From Erpobdella octoculata (lineage: Eukaryota > Annelida > Clitellata > Hirudinida > Erpobdellidae): a stretch of DNA of 64,000 nt. The stretch spans positions 34,037,542 to 34,101,541 of the forward strand of contig OZ022239.1 in the NCBI GenBank assembly GCA_963978895.1. Direction: 5' to 3'. This document shows, piece after piece, positions 1 through 9,210 of the stretch. A program made the position numbers and the translations under genes. The number at the start of each line of letters is the position of its first letter. Positions within the stretch are counted from its first letter, which is position 1. The notes beneath the pieces are model-generated. The model was not told the DNA's origin, made no database searches, and saw nothing but the letters and a program-made list of their open reading frames with translations.

Positions 1-42
1 AAAGCTTTCGTTCTTGACAAAAAACCTGCCCTGTTAACCGCG

Positions 43-132
43 ACGGTTTTGGGTGGGAACCCGGGCAAGTTTTGGATGGGTACCTGGGCAGTTTTCGGAT
101 GGGTACCCGGGCTGGTTTCGGGTGGGTACCAA
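43..132. repeat. GC-rich minisatellite, about 3 units
   Basis: Three imperfect units of about 31 bp, each containing a GGGTGGGTACC-like core followed by CGGGC and a TTTT run. It stands out from the AT-rich surroundings. No coding potential is visible. Confidence 0.6.
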
Positions 133-279
133 CTAACGGTTACAAGCTAGCGTTATGCAAATGATTATTGTTCATTATTAGCAAAACTTGCTGGTGGTAT
201 TTTTGGCTGCCATGCTTGACTAAATTAAAAAAATTCAAATAAAATAAATTTATAGAAACTTTTTGTCATTTTTTTGTAG

Positions 280-344
280 AAATAGTGGACGACGTCAACA
301 ATGAAACTTTAGAAAACGAAAGTAATTTTATTGTTAGAAAATGA
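280..344 (+). CDS. Copy A exon T: small alternative terminal exon of PAN-module gene
   Basis: Acceptor AG at 278-279 after a T-rich tract. Two bases complete a phase-1 codon, then 20 codons run to a TGA at 342-344. The peptide contains NNETLENES. The corresponding exon in copy B (36894-36964) has NNETLESER with the same phase and lies just upstream of module I in both genes. The match between paralogues, and the acceptor and stop in both, indicate a real terminal exon. Exons upstream of it in copy A lie left of the window. It could instead be the true end of a separate upstream gene. Confidence 0.55.
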
Positions 345-966
345 TTATAAAAAGTACATAAATGATAGAATTTTTTTCAAATCATTTATTTGTAATATAA
401 TTTTATAATTAGGCGAATGGTTTTCAAAAAATAGTCACTTTTGTTTGTTTCTTCTTTACAAACCACTGGTTGTTTTCGACAACTAATAAAATTATTTATG
501 AATTCTCTGTTTCAAAAATTTACTGTATGACGCGATATTTGATCTCTATGATAGATTCCATTCCTGCGTTTTTAACTTTTATTTTTGAAACCTTTGACAT
601 GGATGGGGCTTGTGCTTGACATGGCAACTCTTTTGTAACGTTTTATATTTTGTCACTTCCCGATTACAATAAACTATTTCTCAATGATTGATTTCTTCAT
701 GTCATTACGATAAAAAAGTTTTCTATTGAACGTTTCAGAAGCTATTCTGTAGAGTTGGTTGTGGTTATATACACAACCAGAAAATAATGAAATAGAACTG
801 TGACTATGTTTATAGTGTCATGTCTTGTTTTTTTTTAAACTGCAAAAGTATTTAGAAATATGTTCTAAAAATGTATAACTTGTAACGATAATTTTGTAAT
901 TTTGTTATTCCTGCAGATAAGTAAGAAAAAAACTAAAATACAAAGAATTTAAAAATTTTTTCCCAG
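345..966 (+). other. Intron or spacer between exon T and exon I of copy A
   Basis: AT-rich sequence with no ORF, RNA or mobile element that I recognise. It ends in the T-rich acceptor of exon I (AG at 965-966). Confidence 0.5.
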
Positions 967-1230
967 TCATTACTTCTTGGACTGTAACGAAAAAACATCA
1001 CTATACTGGTCTAACCAAAACACCAATCCACAACTTGTCGGATTGTCTTCATCATTGCATTGGTCTTCCCAATTGCGGAGTGGTTGAATTTGATGAGGAC
1101 ACCGTTCCAAAGTGTTGGGTTCAAAGAAATTTTGTCCAACTTAATGAAAGTTTAGCTGTACCAGAGTCATCAGTGAAGAACTATATTCTCAACCGAGAAT
1201 GTGTTGTAAATGAAATTGGACTACATAAAT
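967..1230 (+). CDS. Copy A exon I (PAN-like module)
   Basis: Acceptor AG at 965-966 and donor GTTAGT at 1231. The exon is 264 bp, phase 1 at both ends. Key residues are DCLHHC, PNC, FDED and PKCWVQ, with a late NREC. Copy B exon 5 is clearly homologous and shares the acceptor context TCAT(T/C)ACTTC and the donor GTTAGTTTCT. Confidence 0.8.
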
Positions 1231-1961
1231 GTTAGTTTCTAGAGGAAAAACAAATAATTGATACATTTCCTAACACCAGGTGTAGAAACCAATAAAAATT
1301 TATCTTTAACCTATCATTATATTTTTTTATAGTTATAAATAATGTGTTTAAAGAAAAATTAGAAATTTTTTAAATAGAAGACCGCTTAAATAATCAAACA
1401 CCGCAATTTTTGCAGATCTAAGTCAATGCTGGAAGCAAACAGCCGAAACGCATTACACCGGTCAAGGCTTTGATCAGACGACTATCGATGATTTTGCCTC
1501 TTGTATGAGTTTTTGTCAGACCATGCCAAACTGCTCTTTGATTAACATAAACAAAGCTACGACTTCAAACTGTTCGACACAGCAAAGTAATTTTATAGCC
1601 AATGAAAATAATTTGCAACTGTCGAACTCGACAGTGAATTACTGGTTGGACAGGAAATGCTACACTCAGATGCTAGAAAAAGGTTTGATTATTAGAGGTC
1701 ATTGCTTATTATTTCCAATTTAAAGTTATGCAACGTTTTCACATCAAAATTGTCATTTGCGAGTGGGAACGGGAACGGGAGAGCAAGCGGGAACGGAAAA
1801 ATGAGTGGGAACGGGAGAGTAAGTGGGAGCGGAATCGGAAAAGCGACCGGAAACGGGAGATCGAGCGGGATCGGAAAAGCAAGCGGGGAAAAAACGGAAG
1901 CCAAAGAAAAACAATAGAGAAATCTCTTAAAACTGCGGGCAACGCCGAATAACCCCGTTAG

Positions 1962-1993
<32 letters not shown>

Positions 1994-3271
1994 CTATATA
2001 TATATATAAATGAATGTTTGTATATATGTATATATATATTCATGTCCTTTATGCATTGCTACACCATTCATCCGATCGTAATGAAATTTTCACACAACCT
2101 TGAGAGTCAAGGGCAATCAAATATAGAGAAAAAATTTTTGAAATCCGTCACAAAATGAGCGGAGCGGAGCGGGTGAGCGAGCGGGAACTATATATATCTA
2201 TATATATATATAACTATATATATATATATATATATGTATGTGCGTATGTATGTGTGTATGTATGTATGTGTATGTGCATGTATGTGTGTCTGTGTGTGTG
2301 TTTATGTATGTACTAGCGGAGATACCCGGCGTTGCCCGGGTTTTTTAGAGGTTTTTCTAATGTTTGTCTTTTTCTCTCCCGTTTCCTTTCCCACCTGCTT
2401 TGCTTTCCCACTCCTGTTCGCTTCCCCGTTTTCGGTCGTTTTCCCGCTCCCGGTCGCTTTCCCGCTCCCGGTCAACAGAAGTTATGAAAGAATGGAAAAG
2501 AGAAAATGAGCGTGAACGGGAACGGGAACGGGAGAGCAAGCGTGAGCGGGAACGGGAAAACGACCGGGAACGGGAAAACGACCGGGAACGGGAAAGCGAC
2601 CGGGAACGGGAAAACGACCGGGAACGGGAAAGCGACCGGGAACGCGGAAAGCGACTGGAATCGGGAGAGCAAGCTTGAAAGGAAACGCGAGCAAGAGAGA
2701 AAATCGATAACAAAACTTCTGAGCGGGAAAGTGACCGGGATCATTCATATATATATATATATAGTCTTAGCAAATCTATTTTACGTTTTATAGGCTAACA
2801 GAAGTTATGAAAGAATGGAAAAGAGAAAATGAGCGTGAACGGGAGAGCAACCGTGACCGGGAATGGGAGAGCAAGCATGACCGGGAACGGGAGAGCAAGC
2901 GTGAGCGGGAACGGGAAAGCGACCGGGAACGGGAAAGCGACCGGGAACGAAAAAGGGACCGGGAACGGGAAAGCGACCGGGAACGGGAAAGCGACCGGGA
3001 ACGGGAAAGCGACCGGGAACGGGAAAGCGACCGGGAACACGAAAAGCGACTGGAATCGGGAGAGCAAGCTTGGAAGGAAACGCGAGCAAGAGAGAAAATC
3101 GATAACAAAACTTCTGAGCGGGAAAACGACCGGGAGCTGGAAAACGACCGAGAGCGGAAAAGCGTCCGGGAACGCGACGAAAACGGGAAAGTGGAGAAGG
3201 AAACGGGAGCGAGAGAGACAAACATTAGAAAAACCTCTAAAAACCCCGGGCAACGCCGGGTAACCCCGCTA

Positions 3272-3345
<74 letters not shown>

Positions 3346-6300
3346 TAGTTTTGTTTTTCCTTTTAATTAAGTTTACATCAACGTTGAATGTTCCACTTCT
3401 CTAAAGAACTGTAAATATAGAGAAAAATTATTTAGTGTAAATAAGTATTTTTTTCATTTTGATTTTGTTTTCGCGTCTTAAAACACATGGTGTAAAAGAC
3501 TATAAACTATAATAAAAAAAAAATGTTCCACTTCTCTGAAATTCGTCAAATATATTTATAAATATTTTCAAAGGGTATGATTGTGCCAATATTGCTATAA
3601 CATCAAATGATCAGCCTGAGCCTCGATACAATGAAATAAGTAATTTCATCGAATGCCGGTACGTGAGTGCGCCTGAAGCGATTTGGCGTTTGCGAGAATA
3701 CAAAATGCACGATAGATCGTATTCTGTGATGCGATTGCCTGTTCACTTACCAAATCAGCAGCAAATTGTTTTTGAAGAAGGTCGGGAAGAAGAAGCTCTG
3801 CTTGTTGCACGAATTGGAAAAACGATACTTGAATCATGGTTCGAGCTCAATACAAATAATCCAGCGGCACAAGTTCATTTATACACAGATATCCCTTATC
3901 ATTTCGTGTACGTACGTGGTCAATGGCAAGAGCGGAAAAGAGGAGGCGAAAAAACGATTGCGAGAATGTACACAGTGAGCGTAAAGGATGAAGAGCGTTT
4001 TTACAGATTACTGCTGTTACATGTTCCTGGAGCATTCACAGTTTTTGAGTAGCAGTTACTTTAAAAACCAAAGAAACCTTTTTTTCACCCCACATTTGAG
4101 GTCCTGAAAACCATAATTTCAAAAAATGATGAAACATATCCTTATTTTTAGAGTAGAAACTAAATACTAATTTTTACTTTTGTAGCATTTACAGTTGTTG
4201 AGTAGCAGTTACTTTAAAGACCAAATCACCCTATTTTCCATCCCACATTTGAAGTCCTGGAAACCAAATTTACAAAAAATGCTGAAACACGTATATCATT
4301 ATGTTTAGAGTAGAAACTAAATACTAATTTTTATTTTTGTAGCATTCACAGTTTTTGAGTAGCAGCTACTTTAAAAACCAAGTAATCCTATTGTCCACCC
4401 CACATTTAAGGTCCTGGAAACCAAATTTGTAAAAACTGGTGAAAGACGTATATCATTATTTTTAGAGTAGAAACTAAATATTTATTTTTACATCTGTGGT
4501 ATTTACAGTTTTTGAATAGCAGTTACTTTAAAGACCAAATCACCCTATTTTCCACCCCACATTTGAAGTCCTGGAAACCAAATTTTCAAAAAATGCTGAA
4601 ACACGTATATCTTTATTTTTAGAATAGAAGCTAAATATTAATTTTCACATCTGTGGTATTCACAGTTTTTGAGTAGCAGTTACTTTAAAAAACAAATAAC
4701 CCTATTTTCCACCCCACATTTGAATTATTATTATTATTATTAAATGTAAATTTATAATGCGCTTTTTTTAAAAAAGTCACGAAAGCGCGTCGCGTCAAAT
4801 CATAAATTTAGGAATAAAGTTCGGTCTTAAGCAGCTTCCTGAAACGGCCGAGGTCCAAAGCTGGATTCCTCAGGTCAGCAGATAGGCTGTTCCAAACAAC
4901 TGGACCAGCAGTGGAGAATCCGCGCCTGTCGAGAGTCGTTGTCTTTGACGATGGAACGAACAAGTGGCCAGCCGCCGCCGATCGAAGGTGGGACCGACCA
5001 GCAAGCGTTGAGATCGGTACACACAATTGCTGCAGGTAGACCGGAGCCGTGTGGTGGAGGCACTTGTATACCATCAGACCCAACTTGAACTGAATTCTCT
5101 GGAGCCTGTTGACCAAAATTTGATGGTCAACAGTGTCGAAAGCAGCGGAGAGGTCCAGAAGTTCCAGTAGCGTGATCTGACCCAAATCAGCCGCAGCGTA
5201 AATATCAGACAGTACCTTCAGGACAGCAGTTTCAGTGGAGTGCTGATTTCTGTACGCCGACTGAAACATCGGGAAAAGGTTGTTTTCACCGCGGTAGATG
5301 TTTATCTGGGCGGCTACGCATCGTTCCAGTAGTTTTGACAGATAGGACAGATTCGAGATTGGGCGGTAGTTACCAGTGTTGAGCGGATCTAGATTCGGCT
5401 TCTTCAGGATCGGTGTGATGACAGCATTTTTCTGGGCAGGAGGAAACTGTCCCCGCTCTAGCGATGAATTTACCAGGAATGTCACAAACGGTGCCAGTTC
5501 ACTAGAGTACTCTCTGATTCCTTTCCCGTGTTGAGTGGTGTTCCTCAGGGAAGCGTGTTAGGTCCATTGTTATTTGTGATCTATATCAATGACATTTGTG
5601 GTGTTAGCGAAAACATCTATCTTTTCGCGGACGACGCCAAGTTGTTTAGACCGATCGCGGACTTCAAAGACACTCGGGAACTGCAGTCCGACATTTATAA
5701 ATTGCAGCAGTGGTTCACAAGATGGCAAATGACAGTGAATCCATCTAAATGTTGTGTTTTAAAGGTTGGAGGTAATCGTTTTGCAGCGGATTACTATATG
5801 CAAGATACATCAGGTTTGTCTGTTGTGGTTCTAGGAATCATACTGGATTCAAAATTGAAATTCAGAGACCATGTGTTCTCTAGAATCAAAAAGGCCAATT
5901 CCTTGTTGGGTATAGTTGGAAGAACTTTGAAATATCTGCCTGAGGATGCTTTTGTAACATTGTACAAATCTCTGATTAGATCTCAATTGGAGTACGGAGT
6001 TCAGATTTGGAGTCCTCACGGGCGTGGTCTGATTGAAGAACTCGAAAGGGTTCAGCGAAGGTTTACCAGAATGGTCAGGTCATGCAAAGGTCTCATTTAT
6101 ACGGAGAGGTTGAAGAAACTCAGATTGCCTTCCCTGACATATAGAAGAAAGCGAGCCGACCTAATTCTTCTGTATAAAATGAAGTCTGGTCAGTTGATGG
6201 ATTGCCACTGTCCGGGGTTGACCCTTTGCCCTTACGAAAGAACTAGGGGACATGAGTTCAAGTTGGCTACTAGGTTGGCTCATAAAGATTGCAGGAAGTA

Positions 6301-9128
6301 TTACTTCAGTAACAGAGTGGTGGACGACTGGAATCAGCTCCCTGGGCCGGTGGTGTCTGCTGAATCGTTGTCTTTGTTTAAATCACTTTTGGATGATTTT
6401 TTTGGTGATATGCAATTTGATTTTGCTTAGGATTTTTATTTTGCTCTGTTTGTTTTTCGTTATTTTTGTTGTATTTGTTTGCGCGTTCAGTTTGTGTTTA
6501 TATTGTTCGGCGAGGGGCTTGCCCGTGCCTGGTTTATAATAATAATAATAGTATTGCTTGATCATCCATGTCGGTATTGGGTCCAGGGAACAATTTTTGT
6601 TTGGTGAAGATTTGATGAGCCGGGTAATGTCGTCGACACTCACAGGTTTAAACCTCAGCAGGTCGCACGAACAACAGCCGGGGTCGAATCGTGGACTGGA
6701 AGCATGTGACGTAGACTGGCGGATATCTTTTATCTTATCATTGAACGCTCTCGAGAAATCATTCGCTGTAAGATCTTTTGGCGAAATCAGGTTGCTCCGA
6801 ACCCGACCGAGCACCCCAGATAATGTCCGCCATAATCTCCCAGGACTCCCTCGGCTGTCGTCAATCTTCATCTTCCAGTAGAGATTTTGTTTCTGTCTGT
6901 AAAGGTCGTGAGACGTTCGCACGTGGTTGATCCATGAAGGGCGATCGATGGGATCTTGTGTTCGTCTATAACGTCTTTCTAACTTCCTCGATCATCGTTT
7001 TAAGGCAGCAAAGTCCCGGAAACCAAATTTTCAAAAAATGCTAAAACACGTATTTCATTATTTTTGGAGTAAAAATTAAGTATTAATTTTTACATCTGTG
7101 GTATTTACAGTTTTTGAGTAGCAGCTACTTTAAAAACCAATAAACCCAATTTTCCAACCCACATTTGAGGTCCGGGAAACCGAATTTTCAAAAAATGGTA
7201 AAACACGTATCTTTCTATTTTTCAAGAAGAATCCATATACCAAATTTCAAAATCTCCTCATTTTTGGTTTTCGAGATATACATTGTTTTAGAAAAAAGTT
7301 TGTTTTCCAGTTTCTTCCCCTCAGGAGCAAAGTTTTCAAAAATCCTTTCTTAGTGGCTGCTTACGCAATAAAAGTCGTATAAGTTCCAAATTTCAGTGCC
7401 TAGGATGAGGCGTTTGAGCTCGGCGTTGATTATCAATCAGTCAGTCAGTCAGTCAGGACATGTTCTTTTATATATATAGATAACAAAATATAACTCTAAA
7501 TCCTATTTTCATAAAATTATATGAATGCAAATTAAAATTGTTTATCCAGAATACGGATTCATTAAATTCGTTTACATAATATTTTACATTTACCTCAGTA
7601 AAAATTAAGATATCATTTGTTACGTCATCTGTATCTGTTAATAATCAAGGATGTCTTGTTATATCAAGATATACTTGTTAATAATCTTATCTCATTCATT
7701 TTATTAGTAATGCAATCCACATTTGAATACACAATATTCAAAATAATATATTTACATATATTCATATGTAAATATATGTATGTATAAACATACACGTTAT
7801 ATCTATATATAGATTTAGGTTGTTGGATTAAATCTCCTGAAAAGCACTACACTGCTCATGTTTTGAATCAGACAACATTCTACGATTTAGCAGCTTGTAT
7901 TAATTACTGCGAATTACTACCTCAATGCAACGTCATTGAAATGAACGCCAACACCACACCACAGTGTTGGGTACAAATGCAGGAATTTGATGTTAATCAA
8001 CATGGAATTGAAAATAATGCTTCTTCTAATACCTACTTCTTCGACAGAGACTGCAGATCAGTAACGGCAATTGGTCAGCATTTGTTTAATTTGAGTTATA
8101 CACAAACATTTTGAAAAACAATTAATCAGACTTGTTTTGATTAAAAATTAAAATTGAATTGACTATCTATTAAATTGTTAATTTCTTTACTCCTGTAGAG
8201 AACTTTAAAAAATAATAAAAATTTTTTCCAAACATTAACGGCATAACAATGCTTCATCAGTGAGATAACTAATTGTTGAAATAATTATTTTGAACAGACT
8301 TACAATGCATCAGCAGTGTTACGACAGGCCATGAACTACCAAATCATTTAATTTCTGCCGTCGAAACTGACGATTTGTTGACTTGTATCAAGAAGTGCTT
8401 CCACACGAGTCTGGGATGTTACGCAATTAACTTCGACCGGTCCACCTGTCCAAAATGCTGGATCATGAAATATTCCGACTTAATTAAAAGACATCACAAA
8501 CGTAATCCAGTCTTAGGATACAAATCCATCCTTAGAAATCATCTCAAAAGTCTCAAAGAATCTCTTATTCCCAATCCTTCTGTTATCAATCTACTTGTCA
8601 ATCAAATGTGTCGGAGGAGTGATCTCGAAATTCCTTCAGTGACTCCTGACAACGGTGTTGTTTTTATTTTTCTTCTATCAACATTTTGTTAACACGTTTT
8701 CCTGCGTTAAATTGTCCCGGTAACTACGTTCCATGTTTTCATAACATCTATATTACCCACCGAAGATTACTGTAGAACTATATTTAAAAAAGTCTTCTTT
8801 CCCAGTTGTGCTTTCTTATTTATAGAACCACTATAATCCGTATATTGTACAGTAATAATCAAAGCAAAACTTTAAAGCCCATTCACATATATGTATTGGA
8901 TGTAGGGAATCTATAATATAGTAGACCACGTCCCTGTTTAATGATTCTGTAACGCTTATATATATATATCTATATATATATATATGTGTGTGTATGTATG
9001 TATATATATTTGTATGTATGTATATGTATACATAAATATATATATGTATATATATATATTATATATATATGCATATATATATATTATATATATATATGTA
9101 TATATATATGTATATATATATACATATA

Positions 9129-9210
<82 letters not shown>

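Larger units (their letters stand above)
4053..7480 (-). mobile_element. Helitron family 2, 3'-truncated copy interrupted by LINEs
   Basis: The 5' head is on the minus strand. TC is at 7480-7479, flanked by an A on that strand, followed by TCTATATATATAAAAGAACA, a CTGACTGA run and the family-2 head. The body consists of units of about 155 bp (for example TACTCAAAAACTGTAAATGC on the minus strand) at 7015-7370 and 4053-4723. The family 3' end (GGGCACTGCTAG) is missing; instead the array meets the Rep fragment at about 4033-4053. A LINE of 2.3 kb splits the array. Confidence 0.75.

Noticed and set aside
755..790. Small inverted repeat GGTTGTG...CACAACC as a regulatory hairpin
   Set aside because: Seven-bp arms in AT-rich intron sequence are expected by chance; no counterpart in copy B.
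2357..3343. Long RSRSLS, SDRERE and GNGKAT-type ORFs on both strands (also at 14199-15194, 20238-21312 and 33193-33617)
   Set aside because: They come from 12-bp GGGAACGGGAAAGCGACC-like repeats in the body of family-1 Helitrons; all frames stay open and they coincide with element borders. Not SR proteins.
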